Shown piece after piece: positions 1 to 8,245 of a stretch of 64,000 bases of DNA. Within the stretch, counting starts at the first letter, position 1, and every line of letters begins with the position of its first letter. The notes under the pieces were generated by a model, which searched no databases, was not told where the DNA came from, and saw nothing but the letters and a program-made list of their open reading frames with translations. Made by a program: the position numbers and the translations under genes. Where the stretch lies: assembly GCA_963839725.1 (NCBI GenBank), contig CAWIWT010000034.1, positions 142,997 through 206,996 of the forward strand. The letters are read 5' to 3'. The stretch comes from Kumtagia sp963839725. Its GTDB lineage: Bacteria > Pseudomonadota > Alphaproteobacteria > Rhizobiales > Rhizobiaceae.

Positions 1-46
1 ATGGCCACATTCGCCTTAGCGCGGGGACCTCACCGAGGAGATTGCG

Positions 47-436
47 ATGAAACACCAAACACTTGATGACCTGCGCTCAGTTGCGGAAGTGAAAGGCAAT
101 GAAGCGCTCTCGCTGATGACGCGAGGAGAGCGGCTCGATCGCTGGGCGACTATTCTCGAACGCGATCCCGACCGGATGTTAGGCGCCCTGCCAGGAACAG
201 AATATATGAGGCCCGAAGTTCGCGAGGCGGCGAACTGCCCAAATTCGCCGATCAGCATCGCGTTCCAGGACGAGTTCATGCGGGCGAACGGCATGAAGGA
301 TGACAGCTACGGCGAGGCGAAACGCTTCTTCGAACTGTCTGATGCTCAGCTCCACGACATCGTCTGCTACTGTCACGTGGGCGAGACGATGCGTTCTGAG
401 TGGGCAGCACAACGTGTTCGTGCTGCGATGAGCTAG
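47..436 (+). CDS. Conserved hypothetical protein, 129 aa
   Basis: I do not recognise a domain. The ATG at 47 follows a GAGGAG ribosome-binding site about seven bases upstream, so the start is well supported. The protein is charged, predicted soluble, without signal peptide or membrane segment, and ends in a Cys-rich stretch (CYCHVG near residue 102) followed by a basic helix. Codon use matches the neighbouring genes. It is followed after about 190 bases by a response regulator on the same strand, but nothing shows that they share a function. Confidence 0.7.
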   Translation: MKHQTLDDLRSVAEVKGNEALSLMTRGERLDRWATILERDPDRMLGALPGTEYMRPEVREAANCPNSPISIAFQDEFMRANGMKDDSYGEAKRFFELSDAQLHDIVCYCHVGETMRSEWAAQRVRAAMS

Positions 437-624
437 AACGTGAGGAAAATTGTCGCGCAGCGCGACTGTGCTTGATGACTTCAGTTGCCGCCCGAGATGC
501 CGGGTCGACAGATCGCATGGCGGAGTACCGCAGCAGGTGAGCGTTTCCAGCTTGAAAAGCCTGGTCATTGCACCATAATTGCGGTGCTCCGCCCCGGTCA
601 GAAGGGCGGCATCGGGAGGACGCT

Positions 625-1281
625 TTGCCGGCTGGCTACAGGTTCGTCATAGCGGACGATCACCCGCTCTTTCGCGGCGCGCTGAAACAGGCCCTGTCGG
701 GCCTCGATGAAGTCGCTGAAATTTTCGAGGCGGGTGATTTCGAAGCGGCAAAGAAGCTCGTCACCAACAAGAGCGATCTCGACCTTTTGCTGCTCGATCT
801 ATCCATGCCGGGGGCCTCGGGGCTGTCGGGCCTGGTCTCGCTGCGTGGCATTCATGCCGATGTTCCGGTGATCGTGGTTTCGGCGCATGACGACGCCGAG
901 ACAATCCGCCGGTCGCTGGAACTCGGCGCATCCGGCTTCATCTCCAAATCCGCCAGCATGGAGGACATCCGGGCTGCTGTAACGACGGTTCTGGCCGGCG
1001 ATATTGCAGCGCCTGCCGGCGTCGATCTAGGCACCGAGCACGATCCGGAAATCTCGGACCTGATCAAGAAATTGCATTCCCTGACACCGCAGCAGACGCG
1101 CGTGCTCGGCATGCTGGCCGACGGCTTGCTCAACAAGCAGATCGCTTACGAACTCAGCGTGTCCGAAGCCACCATCAAGGCGCACGTCTCGGCGATCCTG
1201 CAGAAGCTCGGCGTGGACAATCGCACCCAGGCCGTCATCCTGTTGTCAAAGATTGGCACCGACCCGCTGCCGGCGAGTTAA
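625..1281 (+). CDS. LuxR/NarL-family response regulator
   Basis: Two-domain cytoplasmic transcription regulator. The N-terminal receiver domain starts at FVIADDHPLF, with the acidic pair DD and the phospho-acceptor Asp in LLLLDLSMPG; the conserved Lys lies in FISKSA. The C-terminal LuxR-type helix-turn-helix reads LTPQQTRVLGMLADGL through the recognition helix VSEATIKAHVSAIL. I prefer the TTG at 625 because GGGAGG sits about six bases before it; a longer frame to the TTG at 568 has no ribosome-binding site. The gene converges on the hybrid histidine kinase at 1437-4940, and kinases of that family commonly act with such a NarL-type regulator, so the pair probably forms one signalling unit (inference). 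Confidence 0.9.
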   Translation: MPAGYRFVIADDHPLFRGALKQALSGLDEVAEIFEAGDFEAAKKLVTNKSDLDLLLLDLSMPGASGLSGLVSLRGIHADVPVIVVSAHDDAETIRRSLELGASGFISKSASMEDIRAAVTTVLAGDIAAPAGVDLGTEHDPEISDLIKKLHSLTPQQTRVLGMLADGLLNKQIAYELSVSEATIKAHVSAILQKLGVDNRTQAVILLSKIGTDPLPAS

Positions 1282-1294
1282 ATTAGGGCGCTTC

Positions 1295-1428
1295 TTTACC
1301 CTCCCCCTTGTGGGGAGGGTCGATCCGCAAAGCGGATCGGGGTGGGGGTCGAAGAGATGCCCACCCCGTCTCACGAACTCCACTTTGCTCCGTTCGTTCG
1401 CAGACCCCCCCACAAGGGGGAGGGTAAA
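1295..1428. repeat. Rhizobial palindromic repeat between convergent genes
   Basis: A 134-base element is bounded by an exact 18-base inverted repeat (1295-1312 and 1411-1428, core CCCTCCCCCTTGTG). It contains smaller hairpins, among them GATCCGCAAAGCGGATC near 1321-1337. It fills the gap between the stop codons of the response regulator and the histidine kinase, so it could act as a bidirectional terminator. Similar intergenic palindromes are common in Mesorhizobium and related genera. No second copy was noticed in this window. Confidence 0.8.
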
Positions 1429-1436
1429 GGCGCCGC

Positions 1437-4400
1437 CTACTCCGCCGCAGCCACCATGCGTCGCGCCCGTGTCATCAGCGCGCGCAGCACGGCCGGTTTC
1501 ACCGGCTTGTTGATGATCGGCACATCGAGCTCTTCCGCAGCGGCACGGACCTCATTGGAACGGTCGGCGGTGACGAGAATCGCCGCCACGCGCTCGCCCC
1601 ATCGGTCGCGCAACGCGCGGATAAGCGTGAGGCCGGTTTCGCCGTTGAGATGATAGTCGGCGAGGATCACGTCCGGTTGATCCGTCTGCACATCAAGATC
1701 GCGGGAGCCAGTGGCGGTCTCGACGTGACAGCCCCAACCTTCGAGCAGAAGTTGCATGCCTTCGAGAATGCGGGGCTCGTTATCGATGCATAGCACCGAC
1801 AATCCGCCAAGCGCCGACGAAGCCGGCAGCGGTGGCTTGGCCTCGGCCGATAATGCCGGTCCCGAGGCAGTCGAAACCGGCAGGATGACGGAAAAGCGCG
1901 TGCCCTTGCCCCGGCCGGAATCGATGTGCAGTTCCAGCCGCAGCACGCGCGCGATGCGGTCGACGATGGATAGACCAAGCCCGAGCCCTTCCGCTTCGCG
2001 AACGCCGTGGTCGAGGCGGGTGAATTCGCGGAACACTGTTTTGAGCTTGTCGACGGGAATACCGATGCCGGTGTCGAAAACCTGGATTTCGGCCAGGTTG
2101 CCACGCCGCCGCACGCCGACCAGAACCTGACCCTCGCGCGTGTATTTGATGGCGTTGGAGACCAGATTCTGGATCAGCCGGCGCAGCAAGTTGCGGTCGG
2201 TCTCGACGGCGAGCGACGACGGGACAATGACGAGCTCAAGGCGCTTTTCGCGCGCCATCGGCTGGAAGTCCGTGGCGATCTGACGAAGCAGACCGTCAAG
2301 CCGGAAGACCGTTTCGGCCGGCTTCATCGCGCCGGCGTCAAGCCGCGAAATGTCGAGCACCGCGCCCAGAATGGTCTCGACCGATTCCAGTGACGACTCG
2401 ATGTTGCGCGCCACCTCGCCATCGGCACCTTTGCCAGCCCGCTCCATCAGCGAAGCGGTGTAGAGACGCGCTGCGTTCAGTGGCTGCAGAATGTCGTGGC
2501 CGGCGGCGGCGAGGAAGCGCGTCTTGCCGAGATTGGCTTCTTCCGCCAGCATCTGCGCCTGCGCAAGCTCTTCGTTGACCAGCGTCAGTTCGACAGTGCG
2601 GTCGCGCACACGCTGTTCGAGCGATTCATTGGCGCGTTTCAGCGCAAGGTCGGCACCGACGCGCGCCGTGATGTCGGCATAGGTTGCGACGACGCCACCA
2701 TCCGGCATTGGATTGGAGCGCAATTCGATGATGCGCCCGCTCTTCTTCAGCTCAAGCTGCCACGGACTGCCGAAGCTGGTGAAACGGTTAAGCAGCGATA
2801 TGCGGGTATTGGCGCTGATCTCGCCACGCGCAGCGAGCAGGCCCAGCACCTCGTCCAACGACACGCCGACGCGTCCCATTGCGTCCGGAAGGTCGAACAA
2901 GGCGCGATACTGCCGGTTCCAGCAGGTGAGGCGAAAATCCTGGTCGAAGACCGTGATGCCTTGTTCCATCTGGTCCAGCGCAATCTGCAACAGGTCGCGA
3001 TTCTGCTGCAACGCTTCGGTCGCGTCATCGAGCAGGCGGAATGCGTCGCGCGAGGAGCTGTCATGCCGCTGGAACAGCAGCGACAGGATCAGCCGCGCCG
3101 ACGACGACCCGACCGCGGTGGCCAGCAATTGCTCGGAGAAGCGCACGACCGCCATGCTGGCTTGCTCGTTGCCGTCGAGCCTGGTGCTGCCGCTCGCTTC
3201 GTAGGTCTGGAACGATCGTTCGGTGCGCTCGACGCCGAGATATTTGGCGATAGTGTCCTTCAGATCGTTGACGGTGATCGCGGTGCGGAAGCGCCGGAGG
3301 CTGGGCATCGGGCTGGTGTCGCGAGGCACGAAGATCGCCGCCTGGATACGCTCCAGCGGAACCGAGGCGCGCGACAGCGATCCGAGCACGTAGAACAGAA
3401 GGTTGATCGACAGGCTCCATAGCACGCCGTGATTGAGCGGCTCGGCGATGGTACCGAACAGCGCTTGCGGACGCAGCGCCTCGATGCCGAACAGGCCGCC
3501 GGTGAGGATCACATTGGTTGGCGATGCCAGGGACGGGAAGAGCAAGGTGTAAAGCCAGACGAAAATCCCCGCGCACATACCGAGTGCCGCACCTCGCGCG
3601 TTGGCCCTGCGCCACACAAGACCGCCGATGAACGCCGGCGCGAACTGGGCGATCGCCGCGAACGACATCAGGCCGATCGACGCCAGCCGCGTATTGCCCG
3701 TGCTCTCGCGGTAATACAGGAATGCAATCAGCAGAATGACGAAGATCGATGCCCGCCGGATGTTGAGGATGAGCGTCGACCAGTCGCCTCTCTCGCTGGT
3801 GTCGGTCTTCAGCAGGCGACGAACGAACATCGGGATGATGAGGTCATTCGAGATCATGATCGACAGCGCGACGCTCTCGACGATGACCATGGCGGTCGCC
3901 GCCGAGAGCCCACCCACGAAGGCGATCAGCGCCAGCGTATCGTGGCCGGAAAGCAGTGGCAGCGAAAGAACATAAAGGTCGCTGCCGGTTGCAGGCCCGA
4001 CCATGACGAGACCGGCGAAAGCGATGGGCAGCACGAAGAAGTTGATGGCGACGAGATAGAGCGGAAAGATCCAGGTCGCCCGCCGGAGTTCGGTCTCGCT
4101 GCGATTCTCCACGATCATGACGTAGAACTGGCGCGGCAGCATGACGATGGCAAAGCCGCTGATTACCGTCATGACCAACCAGGTGCCAAGGGAGGAGCCG
4201 TAGCCCAGGGCGTCAGTAACTGATGGGTTCGCGGAAAGCTTCGAGACGAGGTCGCGCGGTCCATCGAACAGCACCAGGGCCACCAGCAGGCCGATGGCCA
4301 GGAAGGCAGCGAGCTTGACTACCGACTCCACCGCCACCGCCAGGATCAGCCCGTCCTGGTGCTCGGTTGCGTCGGCATGGCGTGTACCAAACAGCACGGC

Positions 4401-4940
4401 GAAGATTGCGAGCAGCAGCGCTACGACGAGGGAAATGTCGCTGAGAAACGGATCGAAGGAGGGTGGGGCGCCGGTGTAATGCTCGATCATCAGGCTCACC
4501 GAGCCGGAAATCGCTTTGAGCTGCAGCGCGATGTAGGGAATAGCGCCGACCGTGGCGATCAGTGTCGCGATCGAGGCGACTGCGAAGCTCTTGCCGTAAC
4601 GCGCGCCGAGGAAGTCGGCGATGGATGTGATCTTCTCGGCCTTGGCCAGTTTGACGATGCGCTTCAGCAGCGGGAAGCCGAACAGGAAAACCAGCACCGG
4701 CCCGACATAGATCGCCAGGAATTCGAGACCGCGCTCGGTGGCGAGGCCGACCGAGCCGAAGAACGTCCACGACGTGCAGTAAATGGCGAGGCTGAGCGCG
4801 TAGATATAGGGCCGCACTCGGCTTGAGCCTACCGCCGATGCCCAGCGGTCGCCAAGGCTGGCGATCGCGAACAGGAGCGTCACATAGGCGACGGCGATGA
4901 GGACAACGAACCAGCCCTGCACGCGATAAAGCACCTCCAA
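1437..4940 (-). CDS. Sodium:solute symporter-fused hybrid histidine kinase (PAS-HisKA-HATPase-REC)
   Basis: A 1167-residue membrane sensor kinase. Residues 1 to about 520 form a PutP-like Na+/solute symporter domain with about a dozen hydrophobic segments. A PAS domain follows (about 655-770, MEQGITVFDQDFRLTCWN), then a coiled coil, the HisKA box with the phosphorylatable His in AGHDILQPLN (about 815), and the ATPase N box NLVSNAIKYT (about 927), DTGIGIP and GLGLGLSIV. A C-terminal receiver has its Asp in ILADYHLNGETG (about 1095). Such kinases couple transport or sensing of a small molecule to phosphorelay. The partner is probably the LuxR-type regulator at 625-1281. The long antisense frames across this gene are shadows. 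Confidence 0.92.
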   Translation of the reverse strand: MEVLYRVQGWFVVLIAVAYVTLLFAIASLGDRWASAVGSSRVRPYIYALSLAIYCTSWTFFGSVGLATERGLEFLAIYVGPVLVFLFGFPLLKRIVKLAKAEKITSIADFLGARYGKSFAVASIATLIATVGAIPYIALQLKAISGSVSLMIEHYTGAPPSFDPFLSDISLVVALLLAIFAVLFGTRHADATEHQDGLILAVAVESVVKLAAFLAIGLLVALVLFDGPRDLVSKLSANPSVTDALGYGSSLGTWLVMTVISGFAIVMLPRQFYVMIVENRSETELRRATWIFPLYLVAINFFVLPIAFAGLVMVGPATGSDLYVLSLPLLSGHDTLALIAFVGGLSAATAMVIVESVALSIMISNDLIIPMFVRRLLKTDTSERGDWSTLILNIRRASIFVILLIAFLYYRESTGNTRLASIGLMSFAAIAQFAPAFIGGLVWRRANARGAALGMCAGIFVWLYTLLFPSLASPTNVILTGGLFGIEALRPQALFGTIAEPLNHGVLWSLSINLLFYVLGSLSRASVPLERIQAAIFVPRDTSPMPSLRRFRTAITVNDLKDTIAKYLGVERTERSFQTYEASGSTRLDGNEQASMAVVRFSEQLLATAVGSSSARLILSLLFQRHDSSSRDAFRLLDDATEALQQNRDLLQIALDQMEQGITVFDQDFRLTCWNRQYRALFDLPDAMGRVGVSLDEVLGLLAARGEISANTRISLLNRFTSFGSPWQLELKKSGRIIELRSNPMPDGGVVATYADITARVGADLALKRANESLEQRVRDRTVELTLVNEELAQAQMLAEEANLGKTRFLAAAGHDILQPLNAARLYTASLMERAGKGADGEVARNIESSLESVETILGAVLDISRLDAGAMKPAETVFRLDGLLRQIATDFQPMAREKRLELVIVPSSLAVETDRNLLRRLIQNLVSNAIKYTREGQVLVGVRRRGNLAEIQVFDTGIGIPVDKLKTVFREFTRLDHGVREAEGLGLGLSIVDRIARVLRLELHIDSGRGKGTRFSVILPVSTASGPALSAEAKPPLPASSALGGLSVLCIDNEPRILEGMQLLLEGWGCHVETATGSRDLDVQTDQPDVILADYHLNGETGLTLIRALRDRWGERVAAILVTADRSNEVRAAAEELDVPIINKPVKPAVLRALMTRARRMVAAAE

Positions 4941-5097
4941 CGGGCCAGTGGATCATCATTCTCGAGCAAAATGCAACCGAGGCTTTTGGCGGATGCAGTT
5001 TTATCTATCGGTCATTTTGTACTGCAGCATATTTGCTATGGTCGGCTCTGCCGGCAGGCAGATTCGGAAACAGACCGGCTTTTCCAAGGAGCTTGCC

Positions 5098-5520
5098 ATG
5101 CTGAAGGAATTTCAGGAATTCATTTCCAAAGGCAATGTCATGGATCTCGCCGTTGGCGTGATTATTGGCGCTGCGTTCGGCAAGATAGTTGCTTCCCTCG
5201 CGGACGACGTCATCATGCCGATTGTCGGTGCCATCCTTGGCGGTCTCGATTTCAACAACTACTTCCTTGCGCTTTCCTCATCAGTCACGGCAACCTCGCT
5301 GGCCGAAGCCAAAAAGCAGGGTGCGGTCCTTGGCTATGGCAGCTTTTTCACCGTCATCATCAATTTCCTCATTCTGGCCTGGATCATTTTCCTCATGGTC
5401 AAGGCTGTAAACACCATGCGCAAGAAGCTTGAGCGCGAGAGAGCCGCCGCGCCCGCCGCGCCGCCGCCAGCCGATGTCGCGCTGCTGACCGAAATCCGCG
5501 ACCTGCTCGCCAAGAAATAG
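5098..5520 (+). CDS. mscL: Large-conductance mechanosensitive channel
   Basis: Inner-membrane channel that opens on hypo-osmotic stress. The 140-residue protein is the usual length. It starts with the amphipathic helix FQEFISKGNVMDLAVGV, continues into TM1 (VIIGAAFGKIVASLADDVIM) and has TM2 around FFTVIINFLILAWIIFLMV, then a charged cytoplasmic C-terminal helix ending LLTEIRDLLAKK. The ATG at 5098 is chosen because AAGGAG lies about seven bases upstream and the protein then begins exactly at the family start; the in-frame start at 4948 would add unrelated residues. A strong terminator follows, so it is probably monocistronic. Confidence 0.96.
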   Translation: MLKEFQEFISKGNVMDLAVGVIIGAAFGKIVASLADDVIMPIVGAILGGLDFNNYFLALSSSVTATSLAEAKKQGAVLGYGSFFTVIINFLILAWIIFLMVKAVNTMRKKLERERAAAPAAPPPADVALLTEIRDLLAKK

Positions 5521-5546
5521 CGTTTTCTGCTAGAGCCACTCGAAGC

Positions 5547-5578
5547 AGCCCCCGGTGTCGTGCCGGGGCTCTCTCTTT
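5547..5578 (+). terminator. Rho-independent terminator after mscL
   Basis: The stem AGCCCCCGG / CCGGGGCT (5547-5555 with 5563-5570) closes a short loop and is followed by the pyrimidine-rich tail CTCTCTTT. It lies 27 bases after the mscL stop and before the aminotransferase start, which argues against the aminotransferase frame starting at GTG 5555, inside the hairpin. Confidence 0.75.
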
Positions 5579-5602
5579 GATGGCAAATTCTGGGGGCGGC
5601 GG

Positions 5603-6775
5603 GTGAGTGCAGATATTATCGACGCGTTGCGGACCGAAGCGCGAAGCGCTCCGGTCAGCGGTATCGAGGCGGTCGCGTCCTATGGGTGGGGACGGCCGGG
5701 GCTGATCCCACTGTGGTCGGGCGAAAGCGACCTGTCGACGCCGGATTTCATTACGTCGGCGACGGTTGCGGGATTACAGCGCGGCGAGACCTTCTATACC
5801 TTTCAGGGCGGCATTCCGGATCTGCGCCAGGCGCTTGCGCGCTACCACCAGCGGCATTTCGGCAGGCCGTTTGATCCGGACGAGTTCATCGTCACCGGCG
5901 GTGGCATGCACGCGATCCAGATGTCGATCTCGATGACGGCGGGGGCAGGCGACGAGGCGATCTACCTGACGCCGGCCTGGCCCAACTTTGCCGCCGCCGC
6001 GGGAGTGCTCGGTGCCAAGCCCGTCGGCGTGCCGCTGGATTTCTCGGACAATGGCTGGTCGTGCGATGTCGGCCGCATCGAAGCGGCCGTCACTGAGCGC
6101 ACCAAAGTCATCTTCGTCAACTCGCCGTCCAATCCGACCGGCTGGACCGCCGATATCGAAACCCTGCGCGCTATCCTCGATCTCGCCCGGCGCAAGAACC
6201 TCTGGATCATCGCCGACGAAATCTACGCCCTCTTCCATTTCGGCGGCAAGCGCGCCGCCTCTTTTCTCGACATCATGGAGCAGGACGACCACATCCTCTT
6301 CGTCAACACCTTTTCCAAGAACTGGGCGATGACCGGCTGGCGCATCGGCTGGATCAAATCGCATCCGTCGCTCGGCCGCACCTTCGAGAATCTCGTCCAA
6401 TATTCGACCTCGGGTGTGGCGCAGTTCATGCAGCGCGGCGGCATTGCAGCACTTGACCACGGCGACGAATTTTTGAGCGAGCAGATCGCCCAGGCAGAGA
6501 AGTCGCGAGATACCGTTTGCCGCATTCTTGGCGGGACCGGCCGCGTGCGCTTCAGCGTGCCGCCCGGGGCTTTTTATCTGTTCTTCTCCGTCGACGGGCT
6601 GAAAGATTCGATGACGGCGGCGCTCGACATCGTCGACAACGCCAATGTCGGCTTGGCGCCCGGCACGGCCTTTGGCGACAGCGGGCAGGGCTTTTTGCGG
6701 CTGTGCTTCCACCGCCGCGTCGACAATGTGGAAGAAGCCGCGCACCGTATCGCGGCTTGGATAAAGAGCGCCTGA
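5603..6775 (+). CDS. Pyridoxal-phosphate aminotransferase, class I/II
   Basis: Fold-type I aminotransferase of about 390 residues, probably acting on an amino or keto acid; the substrate cannot be read from sequence. Visible elements are the Asn/Pro segment FVNSPSNPTGW, the cofactor-contacting Asp and Tyr in IIADEIYALF, the PLP lysine in NTFSKNWAMTGWRIGW, and the C-terminal Arg region FLRLCFHRR. I start at GTG 5603 (VSADIIDAL), since the frame further upstream runs through the mscL terminator. It is followed closely by galE on the opposite strand, so the two converge and share no operon. Confidence 0.9.
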   Translation: MSADIIDALRTEARSAPVSGIEAVASYGWGRPGLIPLWSGESDLSTPDFITSATVAGLQRGETFYTFQGGIPDLRQALARYHQRHFGRPFDPDEFIVTGGGMHAIQMSISMTAGAGDEAIYLTPAWPNFAAAAGVLGAKPVGVPLDFSDNGWSCDVGRIEAAVTERTKVIFVNSPSNPTGWTADIETLRAILDLARRKNLWIIADEIYALFHFGGKRAASFLDIMEQDDHILFVNTFSKNWAMTGWRIGWIKSHPSLGRTFENLVQYSTSGVAQFMQRGGIAALDHGDEFLSEQIAQAEKSRDTVCRILGGTGRVRFSVPPGAFYLFFSVDGLKDSMTAALDIVDNANVGLAPGTAFGDSGQGFLRLCFHRRVDNVEEAAHRIAAWIKSA

Positions 6776-6784
6776 AGTCAGGCC

Positions 6785-7771
6785 TTACGTATTCCGCCGC
6801 TTCAGCGCCTCTTCCCACGCAAGCGCGTGAGTGACGATGGCGTCGATGTCGTCAAGCTGCGGCTGCCAACCGAATTCCGCCCGGGCGCGGTCGGCATTGG
6901 CGACGATCGACGCCGGATCGCCCGGCCGGCGGCCGCTGATGCGGACGTCGAAATCGTGGCCGACGACACGCTTCACCGCGTCGATGACCTGCAGCACAGA
7001 ATAGCCCTTGCCGTAGCCGCAATTGGCGACGAGGCTCGATCCGCCCGCCCGCAGCCTCTTCAGCGCAAGCAGGTGCGCCTCGGCCAAATCCCAGACGTGG
7101 ATATAGTCGCGCACACAAGTGCCGTCAGCGGTCGCATAATCGGTGCCGAAGACTTCCATGTGCGGCCGCTTCGCTGTTGCCGTCTCGCAGGCAACCTTGA
7201 TCAGGTGCGTCGCGCCTCGCGTCGATTGCCCGGTGCGGCCCCTGGGGTCGGCGCCTGACACGTTGAAATAGCGCAGCGCGGTATAGGCTAGCGGATGCGC
7301 CGCCGCCGTGTCGCGCAGCATCAGTTCCGTCATCAGCTTGGATGTGCCGTAGGGCGATTCCGGCAGCGTCGCCGCATCCTCGGTTACAGCCTTGCCATGC
7401 AGGCCGCCGTAAACGGCGGCGGTCGAGGAAAAAATGAAACGTGGCACGCCGATGCGCACGGCGCTTTCAATCAGCGCCCGCGATTTCACAGTGTTGTTGA
7501 GATAGTAACCGAGCGGATCCGAAACGGAGTCCGGAACCACTATCGATCCGGCGAAGTGAATTATGGCATCGACCTTGCGGCGCTTGAGTGTCGCCTCAAC
7601 CAGTTCCTGATCGGCAATATCGCCGACGACCAGTTCGGCTTCCGATGGCACCGCCCAGTCGAAGCCGGTCGATAGCCAGTCGAGCACCACCACTTCCTCG
7701 CCCGCATCCAGGAGCTTCCATACCATGTGGCTGCCGATATAGCCGGCTCCGCCCGTCACCAGAACTGCCAT
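6785..7771 (-). CDS. galE: UDP-glucose 4-epimerase
   Basis: Interconverts UDP-glucose and UDP-galactose for cell-surface polysaccharide synthesis, with NAD bound tightly. The 328-residue protein starts VLVTGGAGYIGSH (Rossmann GxxGxxG) and carries the SDR catalytic Ser in FSSTAAVYGG and the Tyr/Lys pair in SPYGTSKLM. The family signature LRYFNVSGADP and the C-terminal RPGDPASIVANADRA are present. The start at 7771 has the ribosome-binding site AAGGATAT; a longer frame reaching 7966 lacks family similarity before this Met. It could supply precursors to the capsule or glycosyltransferase loci further right. Confidence 0.95.
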   Translation of the reverse strand: MAVLVTGGAGYIGSHMVWKLLDAGEEVVVLDWLSTGFDWAVPSEAELVVGDIADQELVEATLKRRKVDAIIHFAGSIVVPDSVSDPLGYYLNNTVKSRALIESAVRIGVPRFIFSSTAAVYGGLHGKAVTEDAATLPESPYGTSKLMTELMLRDTAAAHPLAYTALRYFNVSGADPRGRTGQSTRGATHLIKVACETATAKRPHMEVFGTDYATADGTCVRDYIHVWDLAEAHLLALKRLRAGGSSLVANCGYGKGYSVLQVIDAVKRVVGHDFDVRISGRRPGDPASIVANADRARAEFGWQPQLDDIDAIVTHALAWEEALKRRNT

Positions 7772-7986
7772 GAGATATCCTTTTTTCTGCGCCGGCCCGC
7801 CTGGGTCGACGTTCATACGGTGTAGCGCTTGGGGGGCGGTTTTCTTTTTTCCGCCATCGCCAGCGTAAAGGCGCATCTGCCCTTCTGCGGAAAGAAAGTA
7901 AACCGTGCCCGTGTGCCAAACCTGAACCGCCGCGACTTGCCTGCCGAAATTGGCTGTGCCCATCAACGCCTTGCAGCGGGCGAAGC

Positions 7987-8216
7987 GGCCATGTTGGCAT
8001 CGAGGGGTTGGACGAGCTGATTCGCATCTGCCGTCCCGGCGGGGTGATCGTACTGACCGTTAGAATACGTTGTGGGAAGGCGGCTTCGCCAGCCGCGTGG
8101 CGGAACTCGAAGCCGCAGGCGTGGTTGCACGCGTAGAGGAAACCGCACCTTACGTCTCAATGCCCGGCGAACACGGGACGGTGCGGAGCAGGGGGCTTGT
8201 GTTGCGCCGCGGGTAG
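7987..8216 (+). pseudogene. Remnant of a SAM-dependent methyltransferase (C-terminal part)
   Basis: Two adjoining reading frames give a recognisable class I methyltransferase tail. The first reads GHVGIEGLDELIRICRPGG then VIVLTV, which resembles motifs V-VI (ELLRVLRPGG) of the family. After a frame change near 8063 the second reads LWEGGFASRVAELEAAG and ETAPYVSMPGEHG, ending at the TAG at 8214-8216. The SAM-binding N-terminal half is absent. It sits between galE and the FAD oxidoreductase and looks like an old deletion relic. Confidence 0.6.
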
Positions 8217-8245
8217 TCGCGCTTGTTCGAGAGAGACAGCCCGCC

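Noticed and set aside
2496..4223. Long plus-strand open frames of 308 and 264 codons.
   Set aside because: They are antisense to the symporter-histidine kinase, whose motifs account for the whole region.
5555..5602. GTG start for the aminotransferase at 5555.
   Set aside because: This codon lies inside the mscL terminator hairpin, and the extra 16 residues match nothing in the family; GTG 5603 fits better.
5774..6745. A 323-codon minus-strand open frame.
   Set aside because: Antisense shadow of the aminotransferase gene.
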